A DNA stretch of 64,000 nucleotides from Liolophura sinensis (taxonomy: Eukaryota > Mollusca > Polyplacophora > Chitonida > Chitonidae), in contig NC_088305.1 in assembly GCF_032854445.1 (NCBI RefSeq), positions 32,448,628 to 32,512,627 of the forward strand. The letters are read 5' to 3'. Below, one piece after another: positions 24,360 to 37,800 of this stretch. The position numbers and the translations under genes were made by a program. The notes beneath the pieces were generated by a model. That model was not told where the DNA came from. It did not search any database and saw only the letters and a list, made by a program, of their open reading frames with translations. Position 1 is the first letter of the stretch; each line of letters starts with the position of its first letter.

Positions 24360-24860
24360 TTTCTGGAAGGAAACAATGACCGGCTTTTTGGCATCAATCT
24401 TTGTACCTATGTCTGCTGGTTAACTACGAAAGCCAGAGGTCTGGTCCCTATGCATTGTTTTAATGTAATTGTATATAAAATTTGACGACACGTCGTTTGA
24501 GTCATTCTAGATGACTGACGTCTTATAAATTGTAACTAATATCACAGCATTCTTTTTACCTAATTCTGCCTAAGGCATGGTGCTGGGGTGGGTTTATTTG
24601 TTACCTTGTAAGCAGTTAAAAATGATTTCTGTATAACATCTGATGATGGGAGCAGTTTGCTCTCGAAAGCTCATGTCAACAACTCCATGTATAGATTGGT
24701 ACAACTCGTAGTGTCTGTATAATATCTGACGATGGGAGAAGATGCTCTCGAAAAGCTCACGTCATTAACACCATGTATAGAACAACTCATCCTGTGGTGA
24801 TTGGTTTTTGTAAAACCTCTACATAGCCGAACATCTTTCATATTAACCTTGTAGGTCACG
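24360..24860 (+). repeat. Dispersed repeat plus an 85-bp tandem duplication
   Basis: The first part (to 24,640) matches 16,660-16,950. From about 24,628 two copies about 85 bp apart share TCTGTATAA.ATCTGA.GATG, GGAG.AG.TGCTCTCGAAA and GCTCA.GTCA, ending CCATGTATAGA. Confidence 0.55.
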
Positions 24861-25140
24861 TCATGAAATTAACCGTAAACGGGGGATGGATATTCCACTC
24901 TTAAATACGACAAAGGATGTTGATGGGTCAGAGTTAGCCTGACCTTACCTGGGCAGATATAATAGTAATGGTTTAACATAGCTCCGTTTCCAGGTTCATC
25001 AGGTGCTTTGTCTGGGCTTTAGTTAAGCCTTTCTCCTGGCAAACAACATACACAAGCTGAGAACGAAGCTTGATCTTCTTTTCTATTTAGGTGGTACTTT
25101 AATAAAACAAGAACATTAAACATGCATGAACCATAATACA

Positions 25141-25515
25141 TTATATTAAACAGGACAGTTCCCTGCGAACCTCGGATACTGGTAATGGCATGAAAGCAGC
25201 GGTAAGAAACCAGAACCCCCAATCCCAGGACAATAAATAATCTCTAGTCCCTTCATAATTGTTTTCGAAGAAAATGTGCACGCAAATCCACCAAGACAGG
25301 TAAGACATGCAAGATGTTTCATAAGCTTTGTTTTCAAAGTCTTCCATTCTAAAGCTACTTAGCCTCAACATGTCCGTTTTACAAAGCCTTCCGAAATCGT
25401 GGTTGATGTAAAGTACATGACAACATATAGTAAAGAAATACACGTACGTCACCATGATAGATACACTTGACGTTACGACAATCGTGTAAAACAGGCCAAA
25501 GCATGAAAGGCCCAT
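25141..25515 (-). CDS. Putative 124-residue multi-pass membrane ORF, unrecognised
   Basis: From an ATG (MGLSCFGLFYTIVV) the frame holds a long hydrophobic stretch at residues about 4-36, a charged middle (KTDMLRLSSFRMEDFENK), and two further hydrophobic stretches (YLSWWICVHIFF and LLSWDWGFWFLTAAFMPLP). The layout is coherent for a small membrane protein or an exon, but I recognise no family. Chance cannot be excluded in AT-rich DNA. Confidence 0.22.
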   Translation of the reverse strand: MGLSCFGLFYTIVVTSSVSIMVTYVYFFTICCHVLYINHDFGRLCKTDMLRLSSFRMEDFENKAYETSCMSYLSWWICVHIFFENNYEGTRDYLLSWDWGFWFLTAAFMPLPVSEVRRELSCLI

Positions 25516-26104
25516 TCATCTAACATATTTTTTTTTTGTTATTTGAAACTTTAATTACGACAATCCACCAACACAAGTATGGGTCACGCGGTATGCTGGC
25601 ATACATCAATGCAGTCCAAGGTGGAGGAAAACCCAAAATGGTTCATTATCGGGAGGTATCAGGAAGTATTCAATGGACAACAAGCGCTGACCTATTGCGG
25701 TGTTCTCTGAGATGACAAATTAGGAGTGGTAATTAGGAGCAAATTCCTGCGGATACAAAGTCGCCGTGAATTCCGATTTTTCCAGCCGATACATGCAACT
25801 ACTAATTTATTGTAGAATAACTTCTTTGTTTTGTATATTTTATTGTGATCTGACGTTCCTTTCAATTTTGTTATAGACCACAACAAAGACAGTGTCTTCT
25901 TGTAATATATATATATTTTGTCGCATCACTAGAACGTCATTATCCCACATAAACTTTAAAAATCATAACTCTTTATATTTATGTTGCTGCATAATCGAGA
26001 TATAGCAGTTCAAAGAAAGCAAAATCGCGCACATGGAGAATCCTGTTTCCGCTGGCGCCATGGACGCGGACGCTGTTTTGGCTTTAATCCATTAGAGTGT
26101 TGGG
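25516..26104. other. Non-coding, no recognised gene
   Basis: AT-rich sequence. A 64-codon minus frame at 25,692-25,886 has no recognised family. Confidence 0.4.
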
Positions 26105-26372
26105 TAAGATTTATTTTTATTTTTTTTTTTACGCCGCGCTCAAGAATATTTCACTTTTAAGACGGTGGTCAGCATTATGGTGGGAGGGAACCAAGCAGAG
26201 CCTGGAGGAAAGCTACGACCATCCGGCAGGTTGCTGGAAGACATTCCCACGTATGGCCGGAGAGGGCGCGAGTATGAGCTGGATTTGAACTCACAGCGAC
26301 CGCATTGAAAGGAGGGGGGGGGGGAGGAGGGACGCTCCTAAGCCGCCCTGGCGCGCTAACCCTCTCAGGCCA
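26105..26372 (-). mobile_element. tRNA-derived SINE, minus orientation, with internal G-run
   Basis: It shares CTCAAGAATATTTCACTT, CAGCATTATGGTGGGAGG, GCAGAGCCTGG and GGCCGGAGAGG with the other copies, ending CGCGCTAACCCTCTCAGGCC (head). A long G-run at about 26,314-26,324 interrupts the 3' third. No clear target-site duplication. Confidence 0.75.
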
Positions 26373-28613
26373 AGGAAACCGTGACGTGAAATCGTGTCTC
26401 CCTTTTTCCTAACGGTGTATCCCATGACCCCGCAACAATTCATATTAAAAGTTGACTTATAAAGTTACCAACCACACCGGAACAAAATGGCTGTGATCGT
26501 TTAGTTATGTTTCTATATTCATCTCCTAAAATAACTCTAAACATACTTACGCTACACAATGAACGTGAAACATTTTCTATCCAGGCTTACGAGCAGGAAG
26601 AAAAACTGGACTGCGTGTTCGTAGTGCACCACGTTTAGCTATGATTTGAGTATGAAGTGGTTCCGCTTCAGGACAGATGTCTTCTTCCCTTCGTAAGCTT
26701 GATATCCTAATGGCGCCAATGTTTAAAACCGGCAAAGTACAGCCATAAAGAAGGGATTGTTTGATCATTATTTGGAAGGGTCACGGAAATTCATCTCGTT
26801 TGGGCGCCATATTTCATTCTGGAACATTTAGCCTGACATACATTTACGCCTTGTGTTTTAACCGCACCTCGGTTCAAGCTGGTCAAAAGAGACATGTCAT
26901 CTATCAAAATATCAATTAAGTTGAATGTTTTTCCTGCTAACTTTAAAACAATCGTTTACTTTGGATATCATTAAATCGAAAAGGGCACACGAGAGCCGAA
27001 CAAAATAGGGCACAGCGCAAAGAAAACACAGTGGTTATCTTCAAACGGAGTAAAAGTGAGCGGTTGGGGGTAATTCGGCCCGGGATCGATGTTAGATGTT
27101 TATCTCAGCCTGATACTGGTCTCTTAATACCGCTGAGTAAACACGAGGGCTACACTCACGGCTAGGGGATGTTTTGACCGTCTTTGACGGGAGTAACTTC
27201 AGTGCCAATCTAACCTTCTGTTACAGTTCATTATCTTCGTGGGTCGTCGAGAACTTCGGCTTATTAAACTTTTCGATGGTCTCAAGTTTTTTCTTCATCA
27301 ATAATAAAACGCCTGCTTGTTTCTTTACTGTAGCTGTTTCAAAATCTTACACCCTCACATTGCTCACTTTGAAAAAGTTTCAAAAACCTCCCTAAAACAG
27401 CTTCGTGGATGTATCCTTGAGGGAAAATGCCATCCATCAGTTTAATTCATAACTGTTTACCTCAGTCATCGTTTTTATCCAAAAGTGACAACTGCATGCC
27501 GAGTGCTATCACATGTTCTGCAACATTTCATGAGCCTGGATAAGAGGGAAACAATTCTCAGTGACAAGCGCAAACAAACTTTTAGTGAGTTAATTCCCTT
27601 GTTACCGGTTAGACGACAAAGCCAAACTTATAAAACTAAACATTCTAAATCAGGACTGTAAGACGAACCATCTCCAATAAACAACCAAAGAACATACTCG
27701 TCGTACAACTATATTTTACAGATGAATGTATATCTAAATTCACAAAGGTTTACACAAATGACTGTTTATTTTATTATGCAATAACACTCAGAGTATTAGT
27801 GAGCATGACAGAAAAGCTTCATTTCATTAATAGTCCCTGTTTTTGAATGTTTCACCCAGTGGCGTTCTGGCAGCATACAAACGTCAAGAGATCAACACAA
27901 ATTGATCTAAAGAAACAGACAGACAGATTGGTCTACATGAAGTAGGACAAGGCTTCAGATTATCCCTTAAAGAGTGATGTTAAAGGATGTGTCCAAAACG
28001 GATGTGCCCAAATTACTCAAGCAAAACAATCAGAATATTTCGTTTCAGTGAAACTAAACATAACCACAGAAATTTAACTTGCATAACGTTATAATGTTGC
28101 TTTAACATATAATTTCATCAACATTTTAATTATAACTTTAGATATAATTTCGGCTTGGAATATCGACAAATTATGAGTGAGAAGTGGATAAGGGGATACT
28201 GATTACGCCCAAAACGTAATCAATCTAAGGCCGCATTGGACTAGGGGTCTTTTTCCGGGAGGACAATTCAGCTCCAAGCGGTGAAAGAACATATTCTGTA
28301 CTGTTTCTACCCTGTGTTGATTATGAACTAATAACTCCGCTTTACGGGCACAAGTATACAGAAGCGGTGATGTATTACACCAAATCACAGAAGAGTAGGC
28401 CTACACCGCTTGGACTGACTTTATCCAGGCGGGATACATGTTCCCCGTTAATTGTACCTGTTCGAACAACGGCATCCGGGACAGCAACTCAAAACGGCTC
28501 CAGATACGTATGCCTAAGGACAAGACGAAGTGAAGTTTACTTCTTCAGGCACATAAGCCACATAAGGACTCTAAAACATCAAATGATCCAAAATTTATAC
28601 AACAAATGACGTC
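26373..28613. other. No recognised gene
   Basis: Several short opposed frames (26,577-26,768 minus, 27,174-27,395 plus, 28,203-28,388 minus) without family resemblance or splice support. Confidence 0.4.
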
Positions 28614-28622
28614 CTGCATTTA

Positions 28623-28890
28623 TTTATTTATTTGACTAGTGTTTTACGTCGTGCTCAACAATATTTCACTTATGCGACGGCGGCCGGCATTATATTGGGA
28701 GGAAACCGGCCACAGCCCTGGCGAAACCCACGACCATCAGCAGGTTGCTGGAAGACCCTCCCACGTACGACCGGAGAGGAAGCCAGCATCAGCTGGGCTT
28801 GAACTCACAGCGGCCGTATTGGTGAGAGACTCCCGGGTCATTACGCTGCGTTGGCGCATTAACCAACTGAGCCACCGGGGGCCTCTCGTT
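28623..28890 (-). mobile_element. tRNA-derived SINE, near full length, with target-site duplication
   Basis: Same family as 12,248-12,494. TTTATTTATTT tail at the low end, and head at the high end with ACCAACTGAGCCACCGGGGG (minus-strand A box TGGCTCAGTTGG). Flanked by CTGCATTTA at 28,614-28,622 and 28,891-28,899. Confidence 0.85.
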
Positions 28891-28899
28891 CTGCATTTA

Positions 28900-30378
28900 A
28901 ACACAACATTTGGATCGTTTTGCCTTAACTGTCAAAGGATCAGTTGCAAATGAAATGTTCACAACTTTTCCTTCGGTTAATTCATCTAAAAACCCAGATA
29001 AGGGCTCCAGAGAAATTCCTGCATTCACCCCCGCACTGAGTAGCCTAATTATCTATGATATGGTCATCTATACGTATAGGAGTATTGTATATACATGGAG
29101 ATGTACATCTCAGAAAATGACGTTGACTTCATACTGTATTTCACCTTAAGTGTGTTACAAGTACGGGTATGCAAAAATGCACTTTCAAAAGCACATAAAG
29201 GCTTTAAAATGACATTTTTAAAGTCAACATCTAAGTTTATCTGGTAAGAAGATAGCGAAACTTCACAAAACAAAAAGAACAAAACGTTTAAATGGACCTG
29301 TGTACGGTGAAAAATCAATCAAATGTATCACTTGAAAAATGCCAGAGAGATAACTATGACCACAGTACCCAGTATGTAACATCACTAAAAAGATTTCACT
29401 AAGCACATCACTGTCAGAAATCTAATGTTTGCACCCCTGGCAACTTCCCATATTCTATATAAGGTGCTCTGTATATACATACCTTGGTGTTATAGCCCTG
29501 GTGACCACGAATACTGTTATGTACAGTGTACACATGTAGCATGCAGAGAGTACTATACAATATAATTGTCTTTTGATGGGGAAATCATGAAAGTACATGA
29601 CACGGAGCTGGAAGTCGAGCATACAGATTTCTAACACAATACAACATGTCCAGAAAAGCAGATCCGATGACGTGGTAAAATTACTGCATATGCTGCGCTG
29701 AGCTGAATGCAGAGGTCATTTAACCGTAGCTCAAGTGTTGAAGTAGCTCTATAAAAATTTTACAGCACTGAGATTAAACCCAGTGCAGCTTTCTTCTCTT
29801 CACAAAATATTTGCAGTTCAAATTCAGCTTCAGTCTGTAATGGTCTTGGTGTTTCAGAGTGCCCTTTAAAGACATGATTGATCTATCAGACAGCTTTTCC
29901 ACTTAAGTCTCATTCTGCACTTGGGTTTGCCCAATGTTTCCATGGTAACAAATAATATCCATGGCTACACACATTAGGCCTACAGAGATGAGATACATGT
30001 ATGTATGTTCATGCTGGCTAGATAAATTCAAGCTGATCTCGGTTTAATAATTAAAATATTCTTGTGCAAATGTTTCTATTTCTCAATAATCCCATGGTAC
30101 ATACATTTTGCATATGCATGTCCATAAACCCATCTATATACTACCCTAATCCACAGTTAATCATATAATTATCAGGTGATTTTGTCATCAAATTAGTACA
30201 GCAGGGTGACTTGGTGAAATATTCCATGAAATCATATGCGGTTTACCTTAAAATTATGCAGTCCAATGCTTCAATTTTAACATGGGCTTGAAATACCATA
30301 TTTAAATACTGAATGCCAGTTCTGTAACACTCTTCTATTTGTACAAAATTTACCTGTGTAAATATGTACCTAAGTGCG
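28900..30378. other. Non-coding, no recognised gene
   Basis: AT-rich sequence downstream of ATG9 with no supported exon. Confidence 0.45.
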
Positions 30379-30542
30379 CATGAAAGGGCTATGTTAACGT
30401 TTCGAGTGAACATGAAAGGGCTATGTTAACATTTGGAGTGCACAGGAAAGGGCTATGTTAACATTTGGGGTGCACATGAAAGGGCCACGTTAACATTTTG
30501 AGTGCACATGAAAGGGCTATGTTAACATTTGGAGTGGATATG
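30379..30542 (+). repeat. 32-bp minisatellite, five copies, downstream of ATG9
   Basis: Unit core CATGAAAGGGCTATGTTAAC then ATTTGGAGTGCA. Five units with few changes. It lies about 220 bp beyond the candidate poly(A) signal. Confidence 0.88.
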
Positions 30543-30763
30543 AAGCTTTAAAAATAACTTGTCATCGAATAGGGTTCATAAAGACCACATGACTACAAGT
30601 ATGATTTTCGTGAAAATAATAATCAAAAAAAAAAAAATTGACTAAAATCCAGTTGAGACGTACCGTTTTCCGCTGGAAGTTTATACACTTACATATACTA
30701 CAAGTAGCTCTACATTTTGCTGTCTTTCACTTAAAGCCTTTTGCCTAGTCTAAAGTTGTAACA

Positions 30764-30769
30764 TTTATT
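30764..30769 (-). terminator. Candidate ATG9 poly(A) signal AATAAA
   Basis: This is the first canonical AATAAA (TTTATT on the plus strand) I find reading downstream from the ATG9 stop at 31,373. It would give a 3' UTR of about 620 bases. No transcript evidence is available here. Confidence 0.35.
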
Positions 30770-31372
30770 TGCAAGTTTGACTTCATCTTCAACACGCAAT
30801 ATTGTACATCGTCCAATCTGCACACATCAAACTGTCACAGCTTTATCTCATTTCATTGAAACAGACTTTGCCACAAGTGAAAACACACCTGAGTGCATAT
30901 CACAGGTATACATGTAATGGTATAAAACAAAAGCAGCACTATCAACCCAGCCACACTCAATCAAAAAACTCAATTACACTGATTAAAACAATAAAAATAT
31001 TCCTATGGACGAGGACCCTATTTCACAGTTTCTCTAATGGAACTCAATTCAAACTCTCTTTAGAATCACCCAGAATATTACCCCCTTAGTCATGTTAGTC
31101 TCAGTTAATATTTATGGCTGAATTATGACGTTTGCCTTGTTCTTCAAGATAGGGGACACTTCCGTAGAATTCCCATCGACAATTTCTTTTATACCAGAAT
31201 GTGACATCTTCAGCAGCTGGAACACATATACATTTCCAGGAACGGAGGAAAACCTCTCCACAAGCTTTTATGACCATTGGCATCCTCCAAGAAGTTTTAT
31301 GACCAGTAGCATTCTCTAAGAAGTTTTATCAACACTACCACCAGGTACTACCAGCCCAGAGTGCAGTCTGTG

Positions 31373-31876
31373 TTAACTGGGCTGTGATTTGCTGGACTGG
31401 TCATGCCTGCCACTAAGGTCCTCCACACAGCCGTCACTCTCCTCCTCCTGGGGAGTTTCCTTGATGCCCGGCATGTGGGGCTGTACAGTACTGATATGAG
31501 GCAGACTCTCGGGTCTCTGCTGCCACAGTGCCCTAGCGTGGAGATCTTCCAGCTGCTCAACCACTCCCCTGGAGCGTCTGTGTCTCATTTCGTGCATGTA
31601 CAAAGCACTGAAGCTCATGTCATTAGAAAGCATTTCTATAGTGCCTTCGTCTATATGTATGTTAGACGGCGACGGTCCAATCAGGCTGCCCTGCAGGCTG
31701 CCAGATGTGTGAAGGCTTCCCAGAATTCCACTGCTTGATCCCAACGGACCCTCTGTGTGGGAAACTGCTCCTCGAACATTGAACTGTGGCCGAGTTTGTG
31801 TGACAGGGGGCGCCAGGGAGCCACCAAATGACGGAGACAGACAACTCTGTAAGGCCACACTAGACATGCTGGAGTA
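31373..31876 (-). CDS. ATG9: ATG9 exon s, C-terminal tail and stop
   Basis: 504 bp including stop, acceptor CTCTGCAG. It encodes 167 residues beginning YSSMSSVALQ and ending SSKSQPS. The tail is rich in Ser, Pro and Gly and presumed disordered. It contains MSFSALYMHEMRHRR, the counterpart of the short LYMHxxH motif in the animal ATG9 tail, and an acidic EEESDG stretch. The stop is at 31,373-31,375. Confidence 0.93.
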   Translation of the reverse strand, partial: YSSMSSVALQSCLSPSFGGSLAPPVTQTRPQFNVRGAVSHTEGPLGSSSGILGSLHTSGSLQGSLIGPSPSNIHIDEGTIEMLSNDMSFSALYMHEMRHRRSRGVVEQLEDLHARALWQQRPESLPHISTVQPHMPGIKETPQEEESDGCVEDLSGRHDQSSKSQPS

Positions 31877-34800
31877 CTGCAGAGGAAGACAAACAAGTCC
31901 TTTGTTCACATCAAGACCATACAGTTACATATGTAATTAAGCAGTTATCTTTTTCACACATTTATTGATTCATTTTATTTATTTGATTGCTGTTTTATGC
32001 TGTACTCAAGAATATTTCACTTATACGACAGCAGCCAGCATTATGGTGGGTGGAAACCAGGCAGAGCCCAAGGAAACCCACGACCATCCGCAGGTTGCTG
32101 ACAGACCTTCCCATGTACGGCTGGAGAGGTTCACACATTTACAATGAGGATGGGTTCAAGCTAAAATAAAGCAAACTCATTTACATAATTTATATCCAAA
32201 CTGCTAAATATGCAAAAGGCAATGCATAAATCGTCAATCTGCAACGAAGTGAATCTGCACAGAAATTTTTATCACCATGAGACAATATTTGAAACATTCA
32301 CTGCAAGGAAACAAATGATTTGTTTTAATCTGCATACCCTAATTTTTCAAATTTTTAGGACAGTTATTACTACTGCTGGAAGCAAACAATTACATTTCTA
32401 TGTCTCCCTCACATTTGTGGAAAAGTAAAGATATGAGTAGTTGCTCATTATATGGACTAATCAAATCAAACAAAAAAAAAGAAACTAAATATTCCTGCTA
32501 CAATTACATGTATATTTGCTAAAACAAGCATATCTGGAAGGGTTATTGTACAGCCTAACTGACAGAACCAAATTATATATCCTTTGCTTTTTTACCAACA
32601 ATTCACTCTGGCAACTTCTTACTAGCTTTTGTCTAAATTTCTCTGTATGCACCACCTTGTGATGTTTGTTCAGATGCGTGACTATATTATCATCTGCGTT
32701 GATTAGTGTGATGGGTTAATACCTGCGATAACCCTCTCTGCTTCGACGCTGATGTTCCCCAATGCATCCCGACGTAAGTAAGTTCTGAAGCGCACGTCTC
32801 TAAATTTAGACATTGTATGTGGTGGGAAAAATCAAAGTATAACAGAACGAGACTTTTAGACTACTCACCCTGTAACCTGGCTGACCGAGACTATAGAAGG
32901 AGTTGAAGAGAGGGTTGTCTCCCGGCATGGCACTCATTGTGGATGCATCCCGGTGTGCTGAAATGACAGAGGCACACGTTATGAAGAAGACTGCATCACA
33001 GCTGTACTCCTACAGAGCAGTGGAACTCACCATGGAAGATTACATACCCCATATGAACTTCACTTAAAATCTGTTTCCCATAGATAAGAAAGTCTTGAAA
33101 ACAAAATACATACAACACAATTTATGTGGCAATATACATGTAATGTTATGAAGAAGCCATTGAGGCCAGTTTTTTTTCACTTAAAAGGTTTTGGTAACCT
33201 TTGATCAGCCTTACTATGTATACTTGATTCTACACTCACAGAGTTACAGGGATAATACAGCAAAAGTGTTTTGGGCTGGTAATAATTTCATATCAGCCTT
33301 ACATGTATACATGTATGTCAGTCAGATATATTTCAGACATTTTGGTTATCGGATAATTATGGTAGGACTACATGCAGGATCATCCTAAAACCTTACATGT
33401 ACATCAGACATGCATATATCTGTAGAATACATCGTTTACCTTGTTCCTTGAGGTTATGGAGAAACATGCTACAGTTCTCAGGAGGCCTCCACTCTGGGTT
33501 TGTCAGCTGGAAAACAAAAATTTTGATTACAGAGTAGCAGTTGATGAAAATGATGATGCAGTTCTACAACTATAAAATACATGGGGCTGTACCAGCAAAC
33601 TTTATTTTTAAAAGTAAAAGACGCCTAAAAATCGAAATAGGTATCACTAAGTAGACCACTTATGCACAAATACACTTTCATTTATTTTTTTATATTTTTT
33701 TTTATAAAAGTGTTACAGGCGCTCAAACATTTGAATTCTAAGGTGGGCTTTATTGACCATACTGTCAGAGGTTAGGAAATCTAATGTCACAGAAGTTTAT
33801 CCCACTCTAATCACGACACCTTTCTATAAGAGATCTTTCCACCCATGAGTAAAAGATTACGGATATAATGTTCCCCAAAATTCCTTCCTTTTGGTGAACA
33901 TTGCGAAAAAAATGTGGTGTGACCTCAGAATTCCTAGATACCGTCAGTGTGATTCACAAAGCCCACCATAGTATTCAAATATTTGAATGCCTTTCAACAC
34001 TCTTTAAGAAATCTAAACAAATAAATGAAAGCATTTTTACGCATAGTTTTCGGTTGTCTATTTTGAACCTTACTTCATATTTTAGCTTTCTTTTACTTTC
34101 AAGGTCAAACTGAAAGTTACAGCAGAGTATTTAATGTAATGTATGCGTGTAATACATGTATATGAGAATGAAAGTATTACCATTTTTCTATTCACAGGTG
34201 CACATGTACATGTATGCAATTTGTAACTGTTCTCTGGCATGTCTGGATAGAAATAAACCCCTCCCACCAATGCTGGCTTCCTCTAGGTCTGCCAGCTTTC
34301 CTCCCATCATAATGCTGGTGAAATGTTCTTGAGCAGGGCACAGAACACCACACAAATAACATAAATAAACAAAGAGCAATACAGCACACTTATCTGAACG
34401 GTCTATAATTTGCTCAAGCTCCATTGCTTGTTCCCCTTGAAATTTGAAACACTGTGACATCAAAATGGCCCTCATACATGTATATTCATCTGACATGTCT
34501 AACTATCAAGAACATCACAAAAACTGTTACATGTTTTAACCATGACTGAAGAGAACTATTAATAATGTCACAACGTTCTAAAAACCAAAGAATGATAAGA
34601 GATGGACTTTATCTATAGAATGGTACATTGGGCAACATCGGAGTTATTTTCATGAAGAAAAATCCCAAATAACAGGAGAAGCGTGTTCACAACAATTTAG
34701 CAGAAATTTTTTTGTATTGCAACTCACCTTTACCAACCTCACAAACACATGTACTATACAGACTATAATGTCATCAAAGCCAACAGAGGCAGCATGGATC

Positions 34801-37800
34801 CCAACATGCTTCCGACAGTCAGATGTACTATCAGTCTGCTGAACTTAAGTATTTTGCAACAAATATACTGAACATTTTCCAAAAACTTGTTTCAAATATA
34901 CCACAAGGACAATCAGAGATGGATAACAACCTCTGGGCGACAAGGTCATAAAGAATAGCCAGCTTGAACTCACATGGAAGTGCATGAGGGAGAGCTCTAT
35001 CTTCCCGTCTTCTCCCTGATGGTCCGAGTCAGCCTGTGTCTCTTCATTGACCACCCACTGCAACAACAACAACACACTTTCACACACCACCAAATATATA
35101 CAATATCAACCACCAAAGTTTTCTTGAAAATTTCAATCCACTCTCCATTCTTTACATTTGGCATATTAGAAACAAATCAAATCTTGCTCATCATTCATTT
35201 ACCTCGTATGCCAATATCCCATTCATGGTAACTTTGCCTCAAGAAATACCGTCAGTGGACCATAGCAATTAATTCTTCCTTGTGTTCTTAGACAATTGAG
35301 TATCTCCTGAAATCCATTTAAACCTCGGTTCAATGGTTTCTGGGGAACTGACATGCAAGTCTGTCATTAACAATAAAACATGTATTCTTCTACTGATGGC
35401 TTACCTGAGGGTTGCCATGTTTACGTATGTCCATTTGGGCAAATGAACATACATCCCCTACCCCAACAACATCCACTGTGAAGTTTCGGAAGAAATCCAC
35501 GATGTCCAGGGCTTTGTTCCTCAGGCCAAAACACAGGATGAAAGGTGTGATGAATGGACTAAGCAATTCCTCACACAGGTAAGTCTGTGAACAATGAGGT
35601 AGCCAGTGGTTAACAACAATATATAGACATTCTGAAGGGCAAATGACAATTATAGACAGAAACTAATGTTCCCACAGAATATGTGTAACATCTACCAAAA
35701 CATACACATGTATATACGGGGTTGTGGGAGCAGGGATGCTGGAACATCAGTAGCTCACTCCACCAAAATGTTGTTCATGGCACCTCTAATAAGCATGAGG
35801 CTATAATCCAGATCAACCTAGTTCACCTGTGGCTTTCAAAGAGGAGGTGTTTCTTACGCCGATCAGTCAAGCAGGAGGCTTTTCTTGTACAGGTCAGTCA
35901 AAGATGAGGTTTTCCTTGTACAGGTCAATCAGACAGGAGGGTTTTTTTTGTACAGGTGAGTCAAAAAGGAGGCTTTTCTTGTACAGGTCAGTCAAACAGG
36001 AGGTTTTTCTTGTACAGGCCAGTCAAAGAGGAGGCTTTTCTTGTACAGGCCAGTCAAAGAGGAGGTTTTTCTTGTACAGGTCAGTCAAGGAGGAGGTTTT
36101 TCTTGTACAGGTCAGTCAAAGAGGAGGTTTTTCTTGTACAGGTCAGTCAAAGAGGAGGCTTTTCTTGTACAGGTCAGTCAAACAGAAGGCTTTTCTTGTA
36201 CAGGTCAGTCAAAGAGGTTTTTCTTGTACAGGTCAGTCAAACAGGAGGTTTTTCTTGTACAGGTCAGTCAAAGAGGAGGCTTTTCTTGTACAGGCCAGCC
36301 AAAGAGGAGGCTTTTCTTGTACAGATCAGTCAAAGTGGAGGATTTTCTTGTACAGGTCAGTCAAACAGGAGGTTTTTCTTGTACAGGTGAGTCAAAGAGG
36401 AGGTTTTTCTTGTACAGATCAGTCAAAGAGGATGATTTTCTTGCACAAGTCAGTCAAACAGGAGGTTTTTCTTGTACAGGTCAATCAAAAAGGAGGTTTT
36501 TCTTGTACAGGTCAGTCAAACAGGAGGTTTTTCTTGAACAGGCCGTTCAAAGAGGAGGATTTTCTTGTACAGGTCAGTCAAAGAGGAGGTTTTTCTTGAA
36601 CAGGCCAATCAAAGAGGAGGATTTTCTTGTACAGGTCAGTCAAAGAGGAGGTTTTTCTTGAACAGGCCAGTCAAAGAGGAGGATTTTCTTGTACAGGTCA
36701 GTCAAAGAGGAGGCTTTTCTTGTACAGGTCAGTCAAAGAGGAGGCTTTTCTTGTACAGGTCAGTCAAACAGGAGGTTTTTCTTGTACAGGTCAATCAAAA
36801 AGGAGGTTTTTCTTGTACAGGCCAGTCAAAGAGGAGGTTTTTCTTGAACAGGTCAGTCAAAGAGGAGGTTTTTCTTGTACATGTCAGTCAAAGAGGAGGT
36901 TTTTCTTGAACAGGCCAGTCAAAGAGGAGGATTTTCTTGTACAGGTCAGTCAAAGAGGAGGCTTTTCTTGAACAGGCCAGTCAAAGAGGAGGGTTTTCTT
37001 GTACAGGTCAATCAAACAGGAGGTTTTTCTTGTACAGGCGAGTCAAAGAGGAGGTTTTTCTTGTACAGGTCAGTCAAAGAGGAGGTTTTTCTTGTACAGG
37101 TCAGTCAAAGAGGAGGCTTTTCTTGTACAGGTGAGTCAAACAGGAGGTTTTTCTTGTACAGGTCAATCAAAAAGGAGGTTTTTCTTGTACAGGTCAATCA
37201 AAGAGGAGGTCTTTCTTGAACAGGCCAGTCAAAGATGAGGTTTTTCTTGTACAGGTCAGTCAAAAAAGAGGTTATTCTTGTACAGGCCAGTCAAAGAGGA
37301 GGATTTTCTTGTACAGGTCAGTCAGACAGGAGGATTTTCTTGTACAGGTCAGTCAAAGAGGAGGTTTTTCTTGTACAGGTCAGTCAGACAGGAGGCTTTT
37401 CTTGTACAGGCCAGTCAAAGAGGAGGTTTTTCATGTACGGGTCAGTCAAAGAGGAGGTTTTTCTTGTACAGGTCAGTCAAAGAGGAGGTTTTTCTTGTAC
37501 AGGTCAGTCAAAGAGGAGGCTTTTCTTGTACAGGCCAGTCAAAAAGGAGGTTTTTCTTGTACAGGTCAGTCAAAGAGGAGGCTTTTCTTGTACAGGCCAG
37601 TCAAAGAGCAGGATTTTCTTGTACAGGCCAGTCAAAGAGTAGGATTTTCTTGTACAGGCCAGTCAAACAGGAGGTTTTTCTTGTACAGGCCAGTCAAAAA
37701 GGAGATAATTCTTGTACAGGCCAGTCAAAGAGGAGGCTTTTCTTGTACAGGTCAGTCAAACAGGAGGCTTTTCTTGAACAGGCTGTTCAAAGAGGAGGTT

